A stretch of DNA of 64,000 nucleotides from Erythrobacter sp. QSSC1-22B (GTDB taxonomy: Bacteria; Pseudomonadota; Alphaproteobacteria; Sphingomonadales; Sphingomonadaceae). Position numbers and translations under genes: made by a program. Below the pieces are notes generated by a model. That model worked only from the letters and a program-made list of their open reading frames with translations. It did no database searches and was not told the origin of the DNA. Numbering within the stretch: position 1 is the first letter of the stretch; the number at the start of each line of letters is the position of its first letter. The DNA lies in the NCBI RefSeq assembly GCF_001678665.1, contig NZ_LZRP01000006.1, forward strand, positions 62,001-126,000, read 5' to 3'. Positions 1-8,292 of the stretch are shown here, piece after piece.

Positions 1-968
1 GTGGCAGCATCGGCATGGCGATTTCCCCCTTCCAGGGCTCTGAGAGGACCGAGCTGCTAAGGAAGGCCGACATAGCGATGTACAAGGCTAAGGAAGCCGG
101 TCGCAACGACTATCGCTTCTTCACCGCCAAGATGGACGAGAGCATCGCCGGCCGACGCGTCATCGAAGACGAGCTGAGAGCAGCTTTGCGCTCGGGCGGA
201 GAACTCTTCGTGGAGTATCAGCCGAAGCTAGACGCCACGGGGCGCCGCATATTGGGATTGGAGGCTCTGGTGAGATGGAAGCATCCCACTCGCGGAAATT
301 TGGCGCCCGACGCGTTTATCCCGGTCGCCGAGGAATGCGGGCTCATCAATGCAGTAGGCGGCTGGGTGCTTGCCGAGGCCTGTCGCGTAGCGCGCCAATG
401 GCCGAAGCTCTCGATGGCAGTCAACATCTCTCCTATGCAATTTCGAACCCCCGACGTGGCTCATTCGATCCAATCGATCGTATTAGAGGCTGGCGTTAAA
501 CCTGAGCAAATCGAGTTGGAGGTGACCGAGAGCATCCTCGTCGAGGATGATATAGCTGTGAAAACGGCGCTGGAGGGCTTGCGCGCCTCAGGATTTCGAA
601 TTGCTCTTGACGATTTCGGTACAGGGTATTCGAGCCTGAGCTACCTGAAGAAGTTCAAGGTCGATCGGATCAAGATAGACAAGAGCTTCATAAGACGTCT
701 CGGCCACGATCCCGAGGCAAATGCAATCGTGCAGGCGGTGATTGCTCTAGGGCATGCGATGGCTCTTTCTGTCACTGCCGAAGGGGTAGAAACGGAGGAG
801 CAGGAGTGCTTACTTCAGATCGCCGGCTGTAATGAACTTCAAGGTTTCCTGTTTTCGAAGGCGCTGCCTGAGAAGGACTTGCACGCCTTTTTTGTCGAAA
901 AGCATATGGCCTTCGATGGCACTGGACCGGCGCCCAAAGTCAGGCGTCAAGTCCGCTTCGGTGCATGA
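1..968 (+). CDS. GGDEF-EAL protein, c-di-GMP phosphodiesterase (5' partial)
   Basis: Cyclic-di-GMP signalling protein; the reading frame is open from position 3 at the window edge, so the N-terminus is missing. The first 40 visible residues are the end of a GGDEF domain (GSIGMAISP, then ADIAMYKAKEAGRNDYRFF). The EAL domain follows and carries all usual catalytic motifs: GLEALVRW, AVNISPMQF, ELEVTES, DDFGTGYSS, KIDKSFI, TAEGVETEE and QGFLFS, so hydrolysis of c-di-GMP to pGpG is likely. Whether the GGDEF half is active cannot be judged because its signature motif lies outside the window. A PilZ gene at 14.5 kb could be a downstream receptor, but they are not linked in an operon. Confidence 0.93.
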   Translation, partial: GSIGMAISPFQGSERTELLRKADIAMYKAKEAGRNDYRFFTAKMDESIAGRRVIEDELRAALRSGGELFVEYQPKLDATGRRILGLEALVRWKHPTRGNLAPDAFIPVAEECGLINAVGGWVLAEACRVARQWPKLSMAVNISPMQFRTPDVAHSIQSIVLEAGVKPEQIELEVTESILVEDDIAVKTALEGLRASGFRIALDDFGTGYSSLSYLKKFKVDRIKIDKSFIRRLGHDPEANAIVQAVIALGHAMALSVTAEGVETEEQECLLQIAGCNELQGFLFSKALPEKDLHAFFVEKHMAFDGTGPAPKVRRQVRFGA

Positions 969-1592
969 AGCGCTTGGCACAACAAACGTTCACTTACACC
1001 ATCTGAACGCCCGAAAACAGACGGCCAGCTCACCACCCCAATTCACGCCGCTCCTGATGGTCCTCCTCGACCCTGGAACCGGCCTGGCGGCTACGGCCTG
1101 AAATCCGCCAAGACCCGCATTTCTGGTGCCGACCCAATAGCGGCCAAAAGTGAAACCCCGGCCGCTGTTCGAAACCGGCCGTTTGTTCGACGCACGCCTA
1201 TCATCCGCTCTTGGGCCGTTTCCTGTCAGGCTGCTTTTAGCACGGGATCGCAGCAAGCCGTCAGTCCGCTTTCGAGAAATGCTTGCCGCGGCGCGCCTTT
1301 CCGAAATTGGGTGGCAAGCGGACGTTCGGCCGTGACCCGGCAGATGACTGCTCTAGGGCCGATAGCCGCCATCCTGCTCACAGTGGACCATAACAAATTG
1401 GACCGTTTGCAAAGCGCTTTAGGAGGCGCCCGGTCTCGCGGTATAGTCGCGGGGGAGGAGTTAGGGACAATCCGGCGGGGAGTGTTGTATGACCGGCACG
1501 CAAGGGGCTACTCATTCAGGCGAGCCGACCTTGAGCTCGCCAAACGCACGCTGGGTCTGCCGAAATACGCTTCGAGGAGTCAGTCACGTATC
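969..1592. other. Intergenic region with a 60-bp repeat
   Basis: About 620 bases with no convincing gene. Short open frames exist but resemble no family and lack ribosome binding sites. The stretch contains one copy of the 60-bp terminal-inverted-repeat element (1264-1323). The long frame that runs into the next gene from 1311 passes through this repeat and is not treated as coding. Position 1574-1579 (GAGGAG) serves as the likely ribosome binding site of the next gene. Confidence 0.6.
1264..1323 (+). repeat. 60-bp element with 8-bp terminal inverted repeats, copy A
   Basis: The element begins GTCCGCTT (1264-1271) and ends AAGCGGAC (1316-1323), a perfect 8-bp inverted repeat. A second copy of exactly 60 bp lies in reverse orientation at 14982-15041. 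The distal 24 bases (1300-1323) match that copy at 22 of 24 positions, while the interior is more diverged. It resembles a REP or miniature inverted-repeat element; the family is not one I can name. Confidence 0.65.
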
Positions 1593-2711
1593 ATGGCAAC
1601 ACCCCCCATTCTCTATGGCCTGCCGCATTCGCTCTATACCGGGAAAGTGCGCAGCTATCTGCGCAAGCAGGACATCGCCTATCGCGAGAGACCCCCAAGC
1701 GACCCGCATTTCACAAAGATCGTGCTGCCCAAGATCGGCCGGGTCATCATCCCGGTCATAGAACTGGCCGATGGCTCCGTGGTGCAGGATACTGTCGATA
1801 TCATCGACCACTTCGAACAGGCCGGTGTTCGCTATACGGCCTACCCCGAGACAAAGCGCCAGCGCGCTGTCGCGCATTTGTTCGAACTCTATTCAGCCGT
1901 CAGCCTCACGCGCCATGCCATGCACTACCGCTGGTCCTATCTGGCCCACCAGGAGCAGTTTCTGCGCGATGCCTTCGGTGTCGGCGGCAACCCAGAGCGA
2001 ACCGGCGCAACGATGGCGCGAATGAACAGCTATCTGCCGATGCTGGGAGTGTCGGAAGACACTATACCAGCGATCGAGGAGAGCTACCGCCAATTGCTCG
2101 CAGGGCTGGATGCACATTTCGCTCAGCATGCCTACCTGCTCGGCGACCAACCATCGATCGGTGACTATTCGTTATTCGGACCGCTATTCGCGCATCTCGG
2201 GCGCGATCCTGTTCCGCTGGCTATCATGCAGAGCGAAGCGCCCAAGGTTTTCCGGTGGGTCGAACGCATGCATGCGCCGGATCTCGACCGGGTTGAATAC
2301 TCCCCAGATGGCGATGCGGGGGGCTTTATGCCCGGCGACAGAATACCCGAAACCCTCGGCCCGGTTTTAAAGCAGGTTGCGGACGAATTGCTGCCAGGCT
2401 TGACCGATCGGCTTGAGGTCTTGCGCGCTCATGTCGCTGGCGGCGCTGCCGAACCCGGTCAGCCCGTGACTGCCAAACCCCATCAGCGGACCATCGGTCA
2501 GGCAGAAACGTCGTTTCGCGGCATTGCCTATACCGGCAGCGTGCAGCCCTACACATTTCTGCTGTGGCAAAGGCTGCGCGACGTTGCGGGTAACAGCGAC
2601 GCCGTACGCGACCTGTTTGCAGCGCATGGCCTTTCAGCACTCCTCGAGGCGCGACTACCGATCCGCGTCGAGCGGAACGACAATATAGAAGTCTGGGGGA
2701 ATCTCACCTGA
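1593..2711 (+). CDS. Glutathione S-transferase family protein with C-terminal extension
   Basis: Starts at ATG 1593, which follows GAGGAG by 13 bases and opens directly into the conserved thioredoxin-like fold (MATPPILYGLPHSLYTGKV). Residues 1-80 form the GST N-domain, with the cis-proline region near VIIPVIELADG and the SVVQDTVDII glutathione-site segment. Residues about 90-260 are the all-helical C-domain (LLGDQPSIGDYSLFGPLFAHL). The protein has 372 residues against 200-250 for ordinary GSTs; the last 100 residues form an extension of unknown role (QRTIGQAETSFRGIAYTG). Substrate unknown. It is convergent with the MscS gene and stands alone. Confidence 0.8.
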   Translation: MATPPILYGLPHSLYTGKVRSYLRKQDIAYRERPPSDPHFTKIVLPKIGRVIIPVIELADGSVVQDTVDIIDHFEQAGVRYTAYPETKRQRAVAHLFELYSAVSLTRHAMHYRWSYLAHQEQFLRDAFGVGGNPERTGATMARMNSYLPMLGVSEDTIPAIEESYRQLLAGLDAHFAQHAYLLGDQPSIGDYSLFGPLFAHLGRDPVPLAIMQSEAPKVFRWVERMHAPDLDRVEYSPDGDAGGFMPGDRIPETLGPVLKQVADELLPGLTDRLEVLRAHVAGGAAEPGQPVTAKPHQRTIGQAETSFRGIAYTGSVQPYTFLLWQRLRDVAGNSDAVRDLFAAHGLSALLEARLPIRVERNDNIEVWGNLT

Positions 2712-2833
2712 TTGGCTGGGCCAAGAATTGGGCCGGGGCTTCATAGGGAATGGTCGGAAGACCTTATCTGCGGGGCCTCTGCGAAATACGTTTTCATCGC
2801 AATAGCCAATAACGAGGGTGCGGTGGGTTCGGG

Positions 2834-3694
2834 TCAACTCGGCGCATTGCTCTGAGCTGTCGTCTTTTCATCGATCCAGCGATGGATCTGATCGCCCAGA
2901 GCACAGGCTATGGCATTTTCCGTTTCCGAAACGACATCCGGCAGAGCAAACGTTGTCACCTGAAGCCGGGTTTTGCCGATATCGGTGGTCGCGAGACCAA
3001 CCTGGACCGCCGGAAAATCAACTCCTTGTCCCGGTTTTGAGTTCGAGAGATGCAAGTGTTCCTTGCAGATCTCTTCGCAGCGCCTCTGGGCTTCACTGGC
3101 GATTTCCTCGAGGCTGACACGCTCGGCAAACAAATTGACCACGGGCTCGAAAGTGAGCTGGAAAACATGGCGTACCCGGCCTCCTGCCTCCCCATCGACG
3201 CGGCTGGGTGACGTAAAAAGCAGACTATGGGGAATGATGACCGCGCGGCCGGTCGTCACGAAAGAACCGTCCCGGTTCTCGAACTCCTGCAATCTGGTGG
3301 CCAGCAAATTGTAGTCCAGGACCTCTCCCCGGATCCCGCCGAGTTCCACATGATCTCCCACCGAATAGGCTCGCGTAAAGGTCCTAAAGGCGGAGCCGGA
3401 AAGGCAAAGAATCAGTTCTTTGGTGGCTACCACCAGTGCGACGGCGACAGCCGTCAGCGACAGGGCAAAAGTCCTCAGCTGTGGCGCCCAGATCAGGATC
3501 AAGCCCAGTACGCCTATGAGCAGAAGCAGATTGCGGACGTTAGCGGTCCATCGGCGGACAACCTGCGGCGTCAGGTTTTCGCGGCCCTTCAACGCATGCC
3601 CTGCCACCAGCCGGAGGGTTAGCAGGAAAATAACGAGGACTGCCGACGCTAAGGCATCGGAGCTATAAAGTTGCTCAAAGATAGTCGAGTTCAT
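2834..3694 (-). CDS. MscS-type small-conductance mechanosensitive channel
   Basis: Membrane protein of about 286 residues with two or three N-terminal helices (ASAVLVIFLLTLRLVAG; NLLLLIGVLGLILIW; ALSLTAVAVALVVATKE) followed by the soluble MscS beta domain (YSVGDHVELGGIRGEVLDYNL, then RAVIIPHSLLF). It should gate on membrane tension to release solutes on hypo-osmotic shock. A TTG start at 3712 would add six residues, but ATG 3694 is preferred; neither has a strong ribosome site. It is the third gene behind the SLC13-type transporter and potassium channel on the same strand, about 100 bases after the channel. Confidence 0.85.
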   Translation of the reverse strand: MNSTIFEQLYSSDALASAVLVIFLLTLRLVAGHALKGRENLTPQVVRRWTANVRNLLLLIGVLGLILIWAPQLRTFALSLTAVAVALVVATKELILCLSGSAFRTFTRAYSVGDHVELGGIRGEVLDYNLLATRLQEFENRDGSFVTTGRAVIIPHSLLFTSPSRVDGEAGGRVRHVFQLTFEPVVNLFAERVSLEEIASEAQRRCEEICKEHLHLSNSKPGQGVDFPAVQVGLATTDIGKTRLQVTTFALPDVVSETENAIACALGDQIHRWIDEKTTAQSNAPS

Positions 3695-3795
3695 CGGTCT
3701 CAATTCAATCAATTGTAGAATATCAGTGATGTGTTGACTTATGCCAGGTCACACTAAGGTAGGCGCCAAAGATTGGCTGAAGGGGCATTTCGCAC

Positions 3796-4803
3796 CTATT
3801 CTGCCGTATCGACAATTTCCAGGATCCGGTCGTTGGCCTGAAGTGCCAGAAAGCTTGGATCGCTGGGCTTGAATGGCTTACCGTCGCGGATCACGCGCAC
3901 TGCCTGGCCGGTGGAAATCGCAGATGGCGCATTGCCGACTTCATGCGACTCTACGAGCCGCTCGCGCAGCATGACCCCGCCTTCGGTGGTAACGAGATCG
4001 GTCAGATATTCGGCGCGATGGGGGCCCTCCAGCGAGCTTGCGAGCAACAAGCCCGCAAAGCTGACAGGGTTTACCACGGTGTCTGCGCCGGCTTGGCGCG
4101 CAATATCCTCGTTACCGCTGTTGCGTATCGTGACGCTGATCTTCACTTCTGGGGCCAGTTTGCGCGCGGTAAGTACCACGAGTATCGAGCTATCGTCCCG
4201 ACCGGCGGAGACCAGCAGTGCAGAGGCGCGCTCGATATGCGCGGCCCTGAGAGTGTCCTCGTCGGATGCATCCCCGAGCAGGACCGCCGCGTCGCACTCG
4301 CTGGCGCGTTCCAGAGCTTCGCGGTTCTGGTCGATCACCACAATTTTCTGCGGATCGGTACCTCGAGCGATCAATTCCAGCATCGCTTTGCTATTGCTGA
4401 CCCCATACCCCACCAGGACTACGTGTCCGCGCAAGTTCTTTTGGATAATACTCATAATCCATTTCCTCCAGATGCGCTTGATAACAAAAGAATAGGCCGT
4501 GCCTGCCAATATCAGAATGAAGAAAATTCGAATGGGCGTCACGATCAGAGCATCGAAAAGCCGCGCGCTGTCGGTCACCGGTACGATGTCGCCATAGCCG
4601 GTCGTGGTGGCGCTGATCATCGTGAAATAGATGACATCGGTAAAGCTGACGTGCCCATCGAGATTGTCGCGCAGGCTCTCGCGCTCCCACCAATGGAAGC
4701 CGACGATGAGAATGAACAATGCCAGCAGCAGCCCGAGCCGGATGGACAATTGTACCCACGGCCTGAGCGGCGACCTGCGCTGCAGCGTCATGTGCTCAAG
4801 CAT
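3796..4803 (-). CDS. Potassium channel with RCK (TrkA-N) domain
   Basis: Two-helix potassium channel: TM1 at residues 18-38 (LSIRLGLLLALFILIVGF), a pore loop with the selectivity filter TTTGYGDIVP, TM2 (TPIRIFFILILAGTAYSFVI), then a cytoplasmic Rossmann RCK domain beginning GHVVLVGYGVSNSKAMLEL and a C-terminal TrkA-C-like part (QANDRILEIVDTAE). The layout is that of MthK or Kch proteins, where ligand binding to RCK rings opens the gate. It lies 40 bases after the SLC13 gene, suggesting co-transcription. Potassium selectivity is inferred from the intact GYGD filter; the RCK ligand is unknown. Confidence 0.9.
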   Translation of the reverse strand: MLEHMTLQRRSPLRPWVQLSIRLGLLLALFILIVGFHWWERESLRDNLDGHVSFTDVIYFTMISATTTGYGDIVPVTDSARLFDALIVTPIRIFFILILAGTAYSFVIKRIWRKWIMSIIQKNLRGHVVLVGYGVSNSKAMLELIARGTDPQKIVVIDQNREALERASECDAAVLLGDASDEDTLRAAHIERASALLVSAGRDDSSILVVLTARKLAPEVKISVTIRNSGNEDIARQAGADTVVNPVSFAGLLLASSLEGPHRAEYLTDLVTTEGGVMLRERLVESHEVGNAPSAISTGQAVRVIRDGKPFKPSDPSFLALQANDRILEIVDTAE

Positions 4804-4843
4804 GTCAAACGGCCCTCATTCTCAGAAGCAGGTTTCATTTAGA

Positions 4844-6643
4844 TTAGACAAATACAGTAATAGCCAAGCAGGCAGCCACGCCGACCACAAAGGTCATGGG
4901 CAAACCGATTTTGACGAAATCCATGAAGCGGTAGTTTGCGGCCCCATACACGAGAGTGTTGGTCTGATATCCGATTGGCGTAGCAAAGCTTGCGCTTGCA
5001 GCAAACATCACCGCTACCAGCAGTTGACGTGGGTCCACGCCGGTCGTGGCCCCGAGCTCGATGACGACCGGGGTCATAATGACGGCAACCGCGTTGTTGG
5101 TGACCGTCGCTGTGAGCACGGAGGTGATTGCGTAGACCGTGATTAGCAGAACAAGCGGAGACGCGGACAGGAGCATGGGCTCGAGAAACGCAACGATCAA
5201 CTCGATCGTGCCTGCATTTGCCAACCCCAAACCGAATGCCAGCATTCCGAAGATCAGGACGAGCACGTCGCCATCAATCGAACTCCAGGCCTCTTCGGGT
5301 TCGATGCATCTCGTGAGCAGGACAATGGCGACGCCGCCCAGTGCCAAAGCTTCGATCGGAAATCCGAAAAGTGCTGCGCAGATCACCACGAATGCAATTG
5401 TCGCGAGCGCAATCGGAGCCTTGGCGCGGCGGAAGGGAACAGCTTGAGCGTCGTCCACCACGGCAAAGCCCATGTTCCTTTTGAGCGACAATGCTGCGTC
5501 TGCTCCTGCAGCAATGAGAAGTCGGTCGCCGGGTCGCACCCGCGCGGTTGCAAGATCGGGTCCCGCGACGTGTCTGGGCCGGGAAAGCCCCAGCACCCGA
5601 ACCTTGAGGCGTGACAGTAGCGGGATTTGCGAAAGCCGGCGACCTATCACGGGGTGAGAAGGCGAGACCACTGCCTCGATCAGCCTCAGGTCGTCGGGAC
5701 GAGCAGGACCTGCCGTCGCCACGCTACCGCTAAAACCGGTCAAGCCAGTCATGAAATCGCCGGACTCTGCCAAGGATGCCAGTTCGGCAGGGCTCGCCGA
5801 AATCACCAACTGATCCCCTACCGCCAGCTTCCAAGACCCCAACTCACGCCTGCTCAATTCGGAGCCCCGCCGGATCGACAATATTTTGATACCGGGCCTG
5901 CGGCTAACGGGCGTTTCTTCGAGCCTTAGATCCACAAAAGAGCTTTTCTCGAGGACAATCAGATGGGAGAGATAAACGTCGCTTTCGCTCTCCTCGTCGA
6001 ACATTCGCTCCGGTCTGTCGGGCAGCAGCTTGGGTCCAAGCAGGCCCAGTAGGGTCAACCCAGCGGCGGCTGCCACCAGACCCACTGCCGTTATATCGAA
6101 TATTCCAAAGCCGAGCTGTCCTTCCTGTCGCGCGATCCCGTCAACCAAGAGATTGGTGGAAGTCCCTATGAGAGTCAGAGAGCCACCCAGGATAGAGACG
6201 TAAGACAAAGGCATGAGAAGACGCGTGGCCGCGATTTTGAGGATCCGCGCAAGCCGTTTCACTATGGGGATCATGACAATCACAACCGGTGTGTTGTTCA
6301 TGAAAGCGGACGCAAAGAGAGTTCCCGCCCCTATCTCGGTTATCGCCATTCGCGGTCTGCGCAGGGTGCGACGGATCACCCATCCCGTAACCCCTTCAAG
6401 AGCTCCGGTCCGCAGAAGCGCACCGCTGAGTACGAACATTGCTGCAATCGTGACCGGAGCAGGATTGCCGAACACGCTGCCAAGTTCATCGGTCGAAAGA
6501 TAACCCAAGGCAAGCATGACCACTCCGCCCAGCACGGCGATCACAACGGGAGGATGGCGCTCCATCGTGAAGGCGACAAGCGTCACGACAAGCAGCAGCA
6601 GGCCGATATAGGCGCTATGCTGCGCCAGAAAGGCTTCCATCAT
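4844..6643 (-). CDS. SLC13 (DASS) family permease with two RCK_C domains
   Basis: 599-residue transporter. N- and C-terminal membrane halves each contain the family's SNT-like motif (ASAFMNNTPVVIVMIP and ATVTNNAVAVIMTPVV). Between them, residues about 220-400 form two TrkA-C (RCK_C) modules (VDLRLEETPVSRRPGIKILSI; VIGRRLSQIPLLSRLKVRVLG). SLC13 members move dicarboxylates or sulfate with sodium; the subset with inserted RCK_C domains is poorly characterised, so the substrate is open. It is first in a likely three-gene transcript with the RCK potassium channel and MscS channel, which hints at ion or osmotic homeostasis. Start MMEAFLAQ at 6643; ATG two codons long makes exact start trivial. Confidence 0.85.
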   Translation of the reverse strand: MMEAFLAQHSAYIGLLLLVVTLVAFTMERHPPVVIAVLGGVVMLALGYLSTDELGSVFGNPAPVTIAAMFVLSGALLRTGALEGVTGWVIRRTLRRPRMAITEIGAGTLFASAFMNNTPVVIVMIPIVKRLARILKIAATRLLMPLSYVSILGGSLTLIGTSTNLLVDGIARQEGQLGFGIFDITAVGLVAAAAGLTLLGLLGPKLLPDRPERMFDEESESDVYLSHLIVLEKSSFVDLRLEETPVSRRPGIKILSIRRGSELSRRELGSWKLAVGDQLVISASPAELASLAESGDFMTGLTGFSGSVATAGPARPDDLRLIEAVVSPSHPVIGRRLSQIPLLSRLKVRVLGLSRPRHVAGPDLATARVRPGDRLLIAAGADAALSLKRNMGFAVVDDAQAVPFRRAKAPIALATIAFVVICAALFGFPIEALALGGVAIVLLTRCIEPEEAWSSIDGDVLVLIFGMLAFGLGLANAGTIELIVAFLEPMLLSASPLVLLITVYAITSVLTATVTNNAVAVIMTPVVIELGATTGVDPRQLLVAVMFAASASFATPIGYQTNTLVYGAANYRFMDFVKIGLPMTFVVGVAACLAITVFV

Positions 6644-7041
6644 GGCTTTGCGACCATGCTTTTCAGGGGCAGGCGAGGAATCACGCCGCTATGCTTACAT
6701 TGGCGATTGCACAGCTGGCTAGATGGTCAAGATGACAGACCGTTGGGTGGGACATCTGCGGAACCAGGGACCAAATCACAAATCAGACAAGGGCCTAGGT
6801 AGCGAAATTCGCACACGGCCCATGGGCCGCTAGTGGAACCGACCGACTGCTATCGGGAGCTTTCCGTATCCGAACGTCTGACCGCTTGTAGGGCGCGTAG
6901 CTGCCTAGCGGATGCTGGGCCGTGAGCGGACAGGCACCTCTCATGTAGTGCAGCTTGTTACGCGGGCGTCGCCAGATTGAAATTCAGAGCCTCCGTAAAC
7001 CGCTGGCATCTATCTCGTCCCATGCGATCCTGCCGGTCAGC
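6644..7041. other. Intergenic region
   Basis: About 400 bases without a gene, presumably containing the promoter of the SLC13-channel operon and the 3' end of the PepSY transcript. A stretch from GACCGCTT (6880) to GAGCGGAC (6924-6931) looks like the ends of the 60-bp repeat seen elsewhere but spans only 52 bases and is too diverged to call a copy. Confidence 0.5.
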
Positions 7042-8292
7042 CTACTGCTGTATAAGCGGCTCGAGCAGGGTTAAGCCGACCACGATCAGAGCGAGCGACA
7101 GCCAGCGCCAGTGCCCCATGCCGCGCCACATCCCGGCAAAGCTGCGCGAGACGCGAATCTCCGCCTGCCGTTCGCGCGCGATCCGCAGCGAGTAAATCGC
7201 CGCACCCGACACCGCGAGCCCAGTCATGGCCAAGCCGAACAGGAACCAGGGGACCTTGGTCCAGTAACCGCCGAAATTGCCGAAATGCAGCGGGTCGGCC
7301 ATTTCCCCGATCCGCTGGTGGAGCCCCATGTCGCGGCCATCGGTAGTCAGCAGCACTTGCGACGAGGCAGGATCGATCCAAACCGCATTGGCGCGCGGGC
7401 GGACCAGCAGTGCCTCGTGGTCGCCATGCAGTTGGAGATAGGGGCTGCCTTCGCGCGGGAACAGCAGCTGCTTGGCGCGTAACTTGGGATAGGCCGCCTG
7501 CGCTGCGCCAAGCGCGGCGGACAGGTTCGCCACTTCCGGCGCTGGAACATCCGTATCCTCGACGCTCGCTGTGGCCTCGACCCGCGGTGCGCGCGGGGCA
7601 TCGAACCCGAGGCTTTCGGCCAAATACCAGATGCTGGTAAGCACGATCAGCGCGATAAACCACATCGACCACACCCCCGCGAGGCGGTGGAAATCCCCCC
7701 ACCAGGTGCGCGCATCGCGCTTGCGCAGCGGCTTGGCGAAGCCGCGCCACCATTTCTTGTAGACCACGAAGGAGCTGACCAGGCTCGCCAGCAGCAAGAA
7801 GGCGAGCGAGGTCACGATCGGCACGCCCAGCCACACCGGCAGGTTGAGATGGCGGTGCATGTTGCGCAGGATCCGCGCCGCGCCGACCCAGGGGCCGACC
7901 CCCTGAATTTCGCCGGTGGTCGGATGCGCATGGAGAAAGACCAGGCTCCCGTCGGCTCTCTCGACCCGCACCCGCACGGCGAAGGCCGAGGCAACCGGCG
8001 CCTCGATCGCCAACACCTTGCCGGTCGCCTCGTGGCGCGCGGCGTTCCGGGCGATGGTCACCCAGTCCACCGGCCCCTCGATGGTGGAGGGGGCGACCCG
8101 CAGGCTGGGTTGGAGCAGCCAGTCGATTTCGTGACTGACAACCGCCAGCGTGCCGGTGAACAGAATGAAAGTCAGGAACAGGCTGAGCTTGAGCCCGACC
8201 CATTGGTGCACCACCCACCAGTTGCGCGCGCGTTTGGGGGCAGCGGGCTTGTTCCGCGGCCGTGCTTCGATCGCGGCGCCCTCGACGGCCAT
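7042..8292 (-). CDS. PepSY-associated membrane protein
   Basis: 416-residue inner-membrane protein of the PepSY-TM family. Four hydrophobic segments: residues 33-53 (LSLFLTFILFTGTLAVVSHE), about 155-178 (VPIVTSLAFLLLASLVSSFVV), about 205-225 (WSMWFIALIVLTSIWYL) and near 330-350, with a conserved HxxxGxW-like segment (HRLAGVWSMW) and a final helix (LSLALIVVGLTLL). The family is commonly paired with siderophore receptors and may act in iron release or reduction at the membrane; that role is inferred. Its ATG overlaps the stop of the upstream TonB-dependent receptor by one base (TGATG), so the two genes are translationally coupled and share the Fur-like control region. Confidence 0.88.
   Translation of the reverse strand: MAVEGAAIEARPRNKPAAPKRARNWWVVHQWVGLKLSLFLTFILFTGTLAVVSHEIDWLLQPSLRVAPSTIEGPVDWVTIARNAARHEATGKVLAIEAPVASAFAVRVRVERADGSLVFLHAHPTTGEIQGVGPWVGAARILRNMHRHLNLPVWLGVPIVTSLAFLLLASLVSSFVVYKKWWRGFAKPLRKRDARTWWGDFHRLAGVWSMWFIALIVLTSIWYLAESLGFDAPRAPRVEATASVEDTDVPAPEVANLSAALGAAQAAYPKLRAKQLLFPREGSPYLQLHGDHEALLVRPRANAVWIDPASSQVLLTTDGRDMGLHQRIGEMADPLHFGNFGGYWTKVPWFLFGLAMTGLAVSGAAIYSLRIARERQAEIRVSRSFAGMWRGMGHWRWLSLALIVVGLTLLEPLIQQ

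Noticed and set aside
990-1335. Short frames in the 969-1592 gap
   Set aside because: No recognisable protein features and they cross a dispersed repeat.
6880-6931. Possible third copy of the 60-bp element
   Set aside because: Ends resemble the terminal repeats but length is 52 and the conserved core is absent.
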